Shown here one piece after another: positions 1 to 6,411 of a stretch of DNA of 64,000 nt. Numbering within the stretch: the stretch's first letter is position 1; every line of letters starts with the position of its first letter. Where the stretch lies: positions 1-64,000 of the forward strand of contig NZ_FUKR01000066.1 in NCBI RefSeq assembly GCF_900163835.1, given 5' to 3'. A program made the translations under genes and the position numbers. The stretch is from Mycetocola reblochoni REB411 (GTDB lineage Bacteria; Actinomycetota; Actinomycetes; Actinomycetales; Microbacteriaceae). Below the pieces are notes generated by a model. The model ran no database searches and was not told the origin of the DNA. It saw only the letters and a program-made list of their open reading frames with translations.

Positions 1-1824
1 CAGCGTCGCGGTGGTGTTCGGCAGGATCGTCGCCGCGTCATCACCCGTCGCCGGCTCGATGATGACGTTCAGCTCGCCGGAGGCGCTCAGACCGTTCTCA
101 TCGGTGACGGTGTACGGCTGGGGCGTGACCGCGCCGGTGAAGCCGTCCTCGGGGGTGAACGTCGCGACGGGCTGGCCGTCGACCAGCTCTGTCGACCAGA
201 CGCCCTCGCCGGGGACGGTCGTGCTGGTCTCGCCGTTGTCGAAGGCGACACCGGTGAGGGGGCTGTTGCCTGGCTTCGCGGTCGGCGACAGGGTCGCCTT
301 CTCGCCCTGGGCGACGGTGGCGGTGTCGTCACCGGTCGTCGGCGGCGTGTTGATGTCGACGTTGAGGGTGCTGGTGGCGGTGAGGCCGTTCTCGTCGGTG
401 ACGGTGTACGGCTGCTGCGTGACCGGACCGGTGTAGCCCTTCTCCGGGGTGAACGTCGCGACGGGCTGGCCGTCGACGAGCTCGATCGACCAGACGCCCT
501 CGCCGGGGACGGTCTTCGTCGTCTCGCCGTTGTCGAAGGTGGCGGAGGTGATCGCGCCGTTGCCGGGGGTGGTGGCGAGGCCGCTGAGCGTGGCCGTCTG
601 GTCCGGGTTGATCACGGCGGACTGCGGTCCGGTGCTCGGGCCGGAGGCGGTCGCCGTAGCGGTGCAGGCGGAGGCGCCGTTCGGCGGGGTCTGCACCGTG
701 GCGGTGAGTCCGTCGGCGGAGAGCACCGGCTCGGCGGGGCTGCCGTTGACGGTGCAGCTCCAGACCACGTCGTAGGCGGTCAGCGGGGTGCTGCCGCCGC
801 TGCGCTCGACCGTGTAGCTGATGTCCTGCGGCTCCGTCTCGGACAGGAACTGCGCCGGAGTCGAGGTGGAGGAACCGTCGTTGCTCGTGGTCGAGGTGAG
901 CTCGTTGTCGCCGTTGCGGGCGGTCACGGTGAACTCCGCGTCGGAGCCCCCGCTCTGTGCGACGTCGACGCCCGCTGTGGCGGCGCTGAACACGAGGGCG
1001 AACGCGACGCCCTGGCGGGAGCTGCCGCCGTTGTTGCGGAACGTGGAGCTGATCGTCGTGGGGGAGTCCGCCGAGACCATGAGGATGCCCCTGCGGCCGC
1101 CGATGCCGACACCGCCGGTGCAGTCCACATCGGTCGTGCCGATGCCGGTGAGGCCGCCGACGCAGGGCTCCGACCAGCCGCTCGGGGTGACGGTCTGGTA
1201 CTTGGTCAGCGGCTTGTCTGAGCTCCAGGTGAAGCCCTCGCCGTTACCGGTCGACTCCGCGTCGGTGACGACGAGCGAGTAGCCGGAGGTGACGCGGGTG
1301 TTCGTCGCGGTGTCCATCACGGTGATGTCACTCAGGCTGACGGTGTCGCGCTGCATGTTGGTGCCCTCAGCGCTGTTGTTGATCTGGTACAGCGCCGGCT
1401 TGCCTGCGGGCGAGACGTAGTACGGCTGGTCGTTCCAGGTCCCGCCGAGCAGGGACCCGCCCCAGGTCTGGAAGGCACTCGAGGCGACGCCGTTGGCGCC
1501 GTCGGTACCGGCGGAGACGGTCGCGGTCATCGTGACCTCGTACCGTCCGAGCGAGATCGTCATCTCCTGGTCGACAGGCATCGTGGAGGCCTCGACGGAC
1601 CCGAATCCGGACATGTCGATCCAGCACAGCGCCTCGGCGCTCGGGCCCCCGGTGCCGTAGGAGCAGCCGTAGGTCTGCGCTTCGGCATCCGCCTCGGCGG
1701 CCTGGCCCGCGGCGGGGACCGCGGTCAGTGCTGCGCTGGCCAGCAGCGCGGCCGACAGCACGGCGGCCGTCGTGGTCGTGCGCCGCGCCGCTTTCGCGAC
1801 GGGCGGTCGAGCGGGGACTGTCAT
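1..1824 (-). CDS. Secreted CshA-type fibril-repeat surface protein, C-terminal part outside window
   Basis: An open frame of 608 codons runs from an ATG at 1824 to the left edge without a stop. The N-terminus is a signal peptide: basic residues, then a hydrophobic Ala/Leu stretch and a likely cleavage near AAGQA-AEA (about residue 43). Residues 50-330 form a non-repetitive head of unknown fold. From about residue 395 there are repeats with the signature VPGEGVW, then DGQPVATFTPE, then QPYTVTDENGL, spaced 98 residues. This is the CshA fibril repeat, found in cell-wall adhesins of Gram-positive bacteria. An in-frame ATG at 1836 is possible, but the only SD-like AAAAGA lies directly against it, so 1824 fits better. 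An LPxTG or membrane anchor would lie to the left of the window. Adhesin function is inferred from the repeat family. Confidence 0.85.
   Translation of the reverse strand, partial: MTVPARPPVAKAARRTTTTAAVLSAALLASAALTAVPAAGQAAEADAEAQTYGCSYGTGGPSAEALCWIDMSGFGSVEASTMPVDQEMTISLGRYEVTMTATVSAGTDGANGVASSAFQTWGGSLLGGTWNDQPYYVSPAGKPALYQINNSAEGTNMQRDTVSLSDITVMDTATNTRVTSGYSLVVTDAESTGNGEGFTWSSDKPLTKYQTVTPSGWSEPCVGGLTGIGTTDVDCTGGVGIGGRRGILMVSADSPTTISSTFRNNGGSSRQGVAFALVFSAATAGVDVAQSGGSDAEFTVTARNGDNELTSTTSNDGSSTSTPAQFLSETEPQDISYTVERSGGSTPLTAYDVVWSCTVNGSPAEPVLSADGLTATVQTPPNGASACTATATASGPSTGPQSAVINPDQTATLSGLATTPGNGAITSATFDNGETTKTVPGEGVWSIELVDGQPVATFTPEKGYTGPVTQQPYTVTDENGLTATSTLNVDINTPPTTGDDTATVAQGEKATLSPTAKPGNSPLTGVAFDNGETSTTVPGEGVWSTELVDGQPVATFTPEDGFTGAVTPQPYTVTDENGLSASGELNVIIEPATGDDAATILPNTTATL
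61..560 (-). repeat. Tandem 294-bp coding repeats (CshA modules)
   Basis: Two nearly identical blocks are offset by exactly 294 bp (98 codons): the segment beginning at 92 recurs at 386, and the one beginning at 155 recurs at 449. Differences are mostly single bases. More copies may lie to the left of the window. Confidence 0.85.
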
Positions 1825-2212
1825 GAAGACTCGCATTCTTTTGTGCAGGGTTCGTGCACGGGGGGACGTGCGTCGGGTACGCGACTCGGGCACGCCTGAC
1901 CGCGCCGGCCGGTGGAGGGCGGGCGGACAGCGGGCGTCGACGGTGCGCCCCGCAAGACTATGCAGGCGCATGAGCCGTTCCGTCGTGGGTGGCGAGAACC
2001 CCACCCGGGTCGTCACCCGCCCCTTCACCCGTCAGCTCACCCGATCCGGCGGGCCGTGCCCCTCGGCCGGGGGCCGCGCCCGGTCGGTGCGAGCGGGAGG
2101 CACGACCTGTGCTGTCGGGGCATGGCGCCGTCGAGCGGCTGATCGGCGGGCACGCCGGGTGGCGGGGCCACTGTCCCGGATCCGCTACGCTCAAGACTGC
2201 GCGCACCGCAGC
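1825..2212. other. Intergenic region between surface protein and tRNA-Val
   Basis: No convincing gene is seen in this 388-bp gap. On the minus strand a TAGTCT hexamer (1955-1960) could be a -10 element for the surface protein, giving a leader of about 120 nt. A short inverted repeat GTGCA/TGCAC (about 1843-1859) lies in that leader. On the plus strand TACGCT (2186-2191) is a possible -10 for the tRNA. Confidence 0.4.
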
Positions 2213-2286
2213 GGGCCTGTAGCTCAGTTGGTTAGAGCGCCACGTTTACACCGTGGATGTCGGGGGTTCGAGTCCCTCCGGGCCCA
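2213..2286 (+). tRNA. tRNA-Val (anticodon TAC)
   Basis: The 74-nt cloverleaf has a 7-bp acceptor stem (GGGCCTG with CGGGCCC, one G-T pair), an anticodon stem CCACG/CGTGG with loop TTTACAC (anticodon TAC), a T loop TTCGAGT on a 5-bp stem, and discriminator A. The 3' CCA is not encoded; CCC follows the discriminator. The 3' half is shared with the end of the recombinase gene on the opposite strand, which marks it as the probable attachment site of the island. Confidence 0.95.
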
Positions 2287-3916
2287 CCCAGAGTGTCTTA
2301 CGGGAACACGCGACATCGGAAGATGTGGAGTGTTCCCGTTTGGCTTCCTTGCCTCCGGTCACCTCGTGAACGATCGTCGCGAATGGTTCCGCGAGTCGCG
2401 GGCGTAGTTGCTCGTCCTCGGTGATCTCCAACCGTGTGTAGAACGCCTGGTTCGCCAATCGACGGTTGCCGTCGTCGGAGTGGGCGTAGGCGTGGTGCGC
2501 GTCGGTGAGTAGTCGCAGGCTGTCGTGGAGGAATGCCCTGCCGCCGATCTGTTGCTCGTCGTGCTCGCGCAGGCGGTGCTCGATGTCGGCGAGCCCAGCA
2601 CGGATTCGGTCTTGGTGCCGCTTGAGTGTGGGCAGGTCGATGGCGTCGGCGAAATGCGCCGCCAGCAGCTTGTCACTCTCCGCCTCCAGGCGCGCCCGGT
2701 TCGTAGTGAGGTCAGCGAACTCGTGATCGCGCCCTGCGCCGCGCTCGTCGAACGCGGCGTCAACCTCGGCGGCGAGGTGCTGGTAGTCGGCTTCGCTGAT
2801 CGTGATGTTGGCGTAGGAGTCCTCGACCAGGCGCTCGGCAACCTGCACGGGCACAGCCCGTCGAGTACAGGTGGTCTTCTTCGCTGCCCGGCCTGAGCAG
2901 ACGAAGTAGGCATAGGTCGTGCCTCTTGGATTGGTCGCGAAGTCGAGCAACATCCGCGACCCGCAACTGCCGCAGTGCAGCAGGCCTTTCAGGTGGTGGG
3001 CGTGCTGGACGTGCCTGGTTGCGTACGCGTTGCGCACCTTCAACAGCGATTGCACCTGATCGAACAGGGCGGGCTCCACGATGGGCTCGTGCGCGCCAGG
3101 GTGATGTGCTCCCTTGTAGCGGATGACCCCGGCGTAGTACGGGTTCGTCAGCACACGGTATAGCGCGTTCTTCCCCAGCGGCCTGGATGGGCGCTTCGGC
3201 GACGGCACGGACACCAAGCCACGCGCGGTGAGGTCGCGCAGCAGCGCAGTCACGGAGGTCTCCCCTTCCGCGTAGCGCTCGAACGCCCAGGCGATGAGCG
3301 GTGCGCGTTCGGGATCGACCTCGACCGTGCGTATCTCGCGGCCTTGGTCGTCGGTGCGGCGGACGTTGAGGTAGCCGATGGGAGCGCGTCCTGGGGTGCC
3401 GCCCTGGGCGACCTTCTGGGTGAGGCCTTTGGTGACTTCGGTGGCGAGGTTGCGGCTGTAGAACTCGGCAATCGAGGACATGATGCCGTGGACGAGCATC
3501 CCCGAGGGCGTCTGGTCGATGGACTCGGTGGCAGAGACGAGGGTGACCCCGGCGTTGATGAGGGCTTCGTGAATCTTTACGTCGTCGGCGCGGTTGCGGG
3601 CGAGCCGGTCGAGCTTGTGAACGATGCAGAACTGCACACGGGTCGCGGCGAGGAACGCCAGCATCTCCTGTAGCCCATCACGATCTGCCGAGCGCGCCGA
3701 CTCGCCAGCGTCCACGAACTCCCGCACAATCCGCGCGCCCAGCTCGTCTGCCTTCCGCCGGTTGGCTTCACGCTGCGCGGGGATCGAGAATCCCTCGTCG
3801 GTGCCGCCACGCTCGGCCTGCTCTCGCGTCGAGACGCGGAGGTATGAGACGGCCAGCAGAACTGGTGCCTCCTCGGTGTGCTCGGACGCCGTGGCATCGA
3901 GGGCGGTGGTTCTCAT
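2246..3916 (-). CDS. Large serine recombinase / site-specific integrase
   Basis: The 556-residue protein has a resolvase catalytic domain at the N-terminus (YLRVSTREQ, nucleophile Ser29; later KLDRLARN), a Recombinase domain in the middle (GRAPIGYL, NPYYAGVIRYKG), a zinc ribbon near residues 310-360 (CGSCGSRM followed by further cysteines) and a helical C-terminal region. The start at 3916 has a strong AGGAGG six bases upstream. The last 14 residues (WVGPEGLEPPTSTV) are read from the tRNA-Val 3' half and the bases just beside it, and the TAA stop is formed by the anticodon loop. This is the usual outcome when an element has integrated in a tRNA gene. It probably catalyses integration and excision of the island. 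A small gene lies 10 bp upstream in the same direction. Confidence 0.95.
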   Translation of the reverse strand: MRTTALDATASEHTEEAPVLLAVSYLRVSTREQAERGGTDEGFSIPAQREANRRKADELGARIVREFVDAGESARSADRDGLQEMLAFLAATRVQFCIVHKLDRLARNRADDVKIHEALINAGVTLVSATESIDQTPSGMLVHGIMSSIAEFYSRNLATEVTKGLTQKVAQGGTPGRAPIGYLNVRRTDDQGREIRTVEVDPERAPLIAWAFERYAEGETSVTALLRDLTARGLVSVPSPKRPSRPLGKNALYRVLTNPYYAGVIRYKGAHHPGAHEPIVEPALFDQVQSLLKVRNAYATRHVQHAHHLKGLLHCGSCGSRMLLDFATNPRGTTYAYFVCSGRAAKKTTCTRRAVPVQVAERLVEDSYANITISEADYQHLAAEVDAAFDERGAGRDHEFADLTTNRARLEAESDKLLAAHFADAIDLPTLKRHQDRIRAGLADIEHRLREHDEQQIGGRAFLHDSLRLLTDAHHAYAHSDDGNRRLANQAFYTRLEITEDEQLRPRLAEPFATIVHEVTGGKEAKREHSTSSDVACSRKTLWVGPEGLEPPTSTV

Positions 3917-3926
3917 GATGTCCTCC

Positions 3927-4181
3927 TCATCGGAGCTCGCTTTGCCGTTGCTCTTGGCTGCGGTGTGACGGTGGTGCAAATTTTGCGCCACCGTCGAGAT
4001 GACCCGGCTGTTCTGCTCGGATGCTTTCGGGCGGGGGGAGCCCATAGGGGTCTGGCTTGCCGTCCCGCCAGGCACGGTGCCGCGCCTCGGCGATGTTCAG
4101 CACCCACTCGACCAGCTTGCTCAGGTCAGGCGTGTTTTGCCTCGTCACCCGAAGCCGTAAGCGCTGATCTTCAGTCCTCAT
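3927..4181 (-). CDS. Small conserved-looking protein upstream of recombinase
   Basis: This 84-residue frame starts at an ATG at 4181 and ends 10 bp before the recombinase start, so the two are probably cotranscribed. It contains an amphipathic segment (LVEWVLNIAEARHRAWRDG) and a Pro-rich middle. I do not recognise a domain. Its position suggests an accessory factor of the recombinase, for example a directionality factor, but this is inference only. Confidence 0.5.
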   Translation of the reverse strand: MRTEDQRLRLRVTRQNTPDLSKLVEWVLNIAEARHRAWRDGKPDPYGLPPPESIRAEQPGHLDGGAKFAPPSHRSQEQRQSELR

Positions 4182-4263
4182 GCTAGGTAGGTGCGCAGCA
4201 CTTCCCAGAACGTGAGCACCGGAGACAATTTCTGCCCTCCGCCGGGGCCCTGATCCAGATGAC

Positions 4264-4310
4264 ACGCCTCTTGCAGATCAAGGACCGGACTAGTACGTAT
4301 GGAATTGTGA
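4264..4310 (+). promoter_or_regulatory. Second copy of the tetR promoter/operator, pointing rightward
   Basis: This stretch is about 83% identical to the reverse complement of 6283-6330. It keeps TTGCAG (4271-4276), a 17-bp spacer and TACGTA (4294-4299), with ACTAGT beside the -10. It points into the 3' end of the tetR gene and has no recognisable gene directly behind it. It may be the promoter of a lost target gene. Confidence 0.5.
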
Positions 4311-4320
4311 TGAGGTCAGA

Positions 4321-4372
4321 CTACCGCTCTTCGGCGGCCTCGGGCAGAGCGAACTTCTGCAGGTGGAGCAGG
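4321..4372 (-). pseudogene. Displaced 3' end of the tetR gene
   Basis: If the insertion sequence (4373-5681) and one copy of the 10-bp duplication are removed, the tetR frame at 5682 and above continues here. It reads LQKFALPEAAEER after ...GRGLLH and stops at TAG (4321-4323). These bases are therefore the original C-terminal codons of the regulator, now cut off from the rest. Confidence 0.85.
4363..4372. repeat. Target-site duplication, left copy
   Basis: GTGGAGCAGG occurs directly outside the left end of the insertion sequence and again at 5682-5691 outside the right end, as a 10-bp direct repeat. Confidence 0.9.
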
Positions 4373-5681
4373 CAGGGCCCCGGAAAGGTCGTATCTCAGC
4401 AGGTCAGGGCGCATGTGATGGCTGCTTCGGGGTTGCGGGCGTGGTGGCGTAGGGCGGTGGCGATGCTGTCCCTGCCGGTGAGTCGCAGGATTGAGATGGC
4501 GGTGTTGCGCAGGGTTGCCATGACGTGGGGCGTGGTACCTGTGCGGATCTGGGAGCGGTCTTCGTCGTAGGTGACGTCGCGGACCCAGTGGAGCTTGTTC
4601 TCGATGGCCCAGTGGCCCTGGACCCATGCGGCCAGGTCGGCGGGCGTCGCATCGTGGTGGGCCGCAGAGGTGATCAGGTAGACCACCTCAACGGTCTTCT
4701 TCCCGAGCTTGGTGGTGGTGCGGCGCAGTTGGGCGATCTGGGCGGCACCGGTGAACTCGGGCCAGCTGGGAAGAGTCGGAACTTCGATGACCTTGATGGT
4801 GCGGGTCGCGCGTCGTCCGTGTCCATGCTGGGTCGATTGCGACCCGCGCGGCACCGACTTCCAGGGCAATGTTCTAAGGGCAGCCAGCAGCGTGGGGCGG
4901 TTGGCCTTGACGGTGAAGACGTAGTCCGCGCCGGCATCGATGATGGCCTGGGCGGTGTCGTTCTGGGGGTGCATCGCATCGAGCGTGATCACGCATCCGT
5001 GCAGGTCAGCGGCATCGAAGCCGGCGAGGAGGTCACGCACGGCGGGGATCTCGTTCGATTTCGCTGCGACTGCGTGCTGGCCCACAACCACCCCGGTGGC
5101 GTGGTCCAAGGCAGCGATCAGATGCGGTGCTGTGGAGGTGGTGGTCCTGGCGCCGCGGATGGTCTTGCCGTCGATCGCGATCACCCGGCGACCCTGGATC
5201 TGGCGGATCCGGCACCAGGTGAAGACCGCGAGCGCGGCGTCGAGAGCGGCCGCGTCGATGCGGGCGAACAGCTTGCGCATCGTGGACTCCACCGGCGCTC
5301 GATCCAGGCCGAGCCGGTCTAGGTGCACGGCATCGAGGTCGAGGGCCCACTCCCCGATCGCAGCGAACGAGCGTGCACCGGCCAGCACGGCACATACGGC
5401 GACCGCGAGCACCCCGGCCAGCGGGTACCGCACCCCGCGAGGGTCACGCGGATCGGGCACCCGCTCCAGATGCTCGGGCAGGGTCTGAGGCGTGGCGGCG
5501 ACATGGGACGACGAGGCGATCGGGGAAGATGACACGAGCGGGTGTGGTCCTTAGGCGAGATGGTCAGTGTGAGAACTTCCATCCCAGTCCCTCGGACCAC
5601 ACCCGTCACACACGCCACGCCGGTCACACCGCCACATTCCCCCAGGTCACAGACCCATCAGCCGACCTTTCCGGGGCCCTG
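4373..5681 (-). mobile_element. Complete ISAs1-family insertion sequence, 1309 bp
   Basis: The element is bounded by perfect 19-bp terminal inverted repeats (CAGGGCCCCGGAAAGGTCG at 4373-4391 and its complement at 5663-5681) and a 10-bp target duplication. It holds one transposase gene that fills most of its length. Intact ends, identical duplications and an uninterrupted transposase imply recent insertion. It has inserted into the 3' end of a tetR gene. Confidence 0.93.
4396..5535 (-). CDS. ISAs1-family DDE transposase
   Basis: The 379-residue protein begins with the ISAs1-associated N-terminal domain (LPEHLERVPDPRDPRGVRYP; LDRAPVESTMRKLFAR) and continues into an RNase H-like DDE domain. It has IAIDGKTIRG (first Asp), VITLDAMHPQ (second Asp) and VFTVKANRPTL, then the C-terminal HWAIENKLHWVRDVTYDED block with the catalytic Glu. 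Length and motif order are normal for the family and no frame disruption is seen. It should cut and join the 19-bp ends of its own element. Confidence 0.95.
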   Translation of the reverse strand: MSSSPIASSSHVAATPQTLPEHLERVPDPRDPRGVRYPLAGVLAVAVCAVLAGARSFAAIGEWALDLDAVHLDRLGLDRAPVESTMRKLFARIDAAALDAALAVFTWCRIRQIQGRRVIAIDGKTIRGARTTTSTAPHLIAALDHATGVVVGQHAVAAKSNEIPAVRDLLAGFDAADLHGCVITLDAMHPQNDTAQAIIDAGADYVFTVKANRPTLLAALRTLPWKSVPRGSQSTQHGHGRRATRTIKVIEVPTLPSWPEFTGAAQIAQLRRTTTKLGKKTVEVVYLITSAAHHDATPADLAAWVQGHWAIENKLHWVRDVTYDEDRSQIRTGTTPHVMATLRNTAISILRLTGRDSIATALRHHARNPEAAITCALTC

Positions 5682-6245
5682 GTGGAGCAGGCCCCGCCCG
5701 AGAGCCGCCGTGAACAGTTCCTCCGCGAGAGCGTCGAACTCCGGCGCAAGGAGCCGTGCTGCCGCGTCCGCAATGTCGAGGTCCGTGCCTGGCTCGTCAT
5801 CGCGCAGTCGCACGACGATCACTGCACGGATGTCATCGCACCAGTCCCGGGTCGCAGTCGCTAGCGACGGGATGGCTCCAGCGACCGCGTCGGCGAGGAG
5901 CCTGACCAGCGCCTGGCCTTCCTTGCGAGCGAACAGTCGATCCAGCGCCGCCACGATGCTCGCGCGCACCTCCTCGGGTTCGGAGTCTGAGGGTGCCGGG
6001 GCACCGTCGAGGAATGCGATCGTGCTGGCGCGCATGTGACTGATCGCATCGAGTGCGAGTCCTTCCTTCCCCTTGCCGGGGAAGTGGTGATACATGCTTC
6101 CGTGCCCGACGCCGGAGCGCTGTTGAAACATCTGTGGGCTCGTCGCCTCGAACCCCCGTTCCGCCAGCAGTGCACACGCCGCCGCGACGAGCTTCTGCTT
6201 CGAGTCATACGCCGGACGCCCCGGCCCACGCCGCATCTCCGCCAT
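5658..6245 (-). CDS. TetR-family regulator with IS-altered C-terminus
   Basis: The 195-residue protein has an N-terminal TetR helix-turn-helix (about residues 10-60: LVAAACALLAERGFEATS, HHFPGKGKEGL) and a ligand/dimer domain. The ATG at 6245 has AGGAG eight bases upstream. The last residues (QGPGKVG) come from the insertion-sequence end. The original C-terminus, LQKFALPEAAEER, lies at 4321-4372. Only 13 residues are exchanged, so the protein may still work, but this cannot be told from sequence. It is divergent from hsdR, and its promoter region (6283-6330) carries a likely autoregulatory operator. The ligand is unknown. Confidence 0.88.
   Translation of the reverse strand: MAEMRRGPGRPAYDSKQKLVAAACALLAERGFEATSPQMFQQRSGVGHGSMYHHFPGKGKEGLALDAISHMRASTIAFLDGAPAPSDSEPEEVRASIVAALDRLFARKEGQALVRLLADAVAGAIPSLATATRDWCDDIRAVIVVRLRDDEPGTDLDIADAAARLLAPEFDALAEELFTAALGRGLLHQGPGKVG
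5682..5691. repeat. Target-site duplication, right copy
   Basis: This is the second copy of GTGGAGCAGG, directly outside the right inverted repeat of the insertion sequence and inside the tetR coding frame. Confidence 0.9.
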
Positions 6246-6282
6246 CGCACTCACTCCTCGCCTCATCCCCCCAACGGGCCGG

Positions 6283-6330
6283 TCAGCAATTTCATACAGA
6301 CTAGTACGGACCTGGATCTGCAAGACGCGT
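6283..6330 (-). promoter_or_regulatory. tetR promoter with probable operator
   Basis: On the minus strand TTGCAG (6323-6318) is followed by a 17-bp spacer and TCTGTA (6300-6295), with ACTAGT next to the -10. The predicted transcript starts about 40 nt before the tetR ATG. A diverged copy exists at 4264-4310. The shared core suggests a TetR binding site, by inference from the duplication. Confidence 0.55.
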
Positions 6331-6398
6331 GAGGTGTGATTGGCAGTCGCTGTGGAGCCGGTATGTCGACTCTCCGACATCGAGGCGGGACTCACGGA

Positions 6399-6404
6399 TA
6401 GAAT
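6399..6404 (+). promoter_or_regulatory. -10 element of hsdR, leaderless type
   Basis: TAGAAT lies seven bases before the hsdR ATG at 6412 (GTG at 6409 overlaps it). No SD sequence is seen, which fits a transcript beginning at or near the start codon. Confidence 0.4.
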
Positions 6405-6411
6405 CTGCGTG

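Noticed and set aside
11-1282. Several plus-strand frames at the left edge
   Set aside because: They are antisense to the CshA-type repeat gene, which has a signal peptide and family repeats; the plus frames have none.
4242-4252. Second partial copy of the IS end (CCGGGGCCCTG)
   Set aside because: Only 11 GC-rich bases match and no transposase remnant or second end is near, so chance is enough to explain it.
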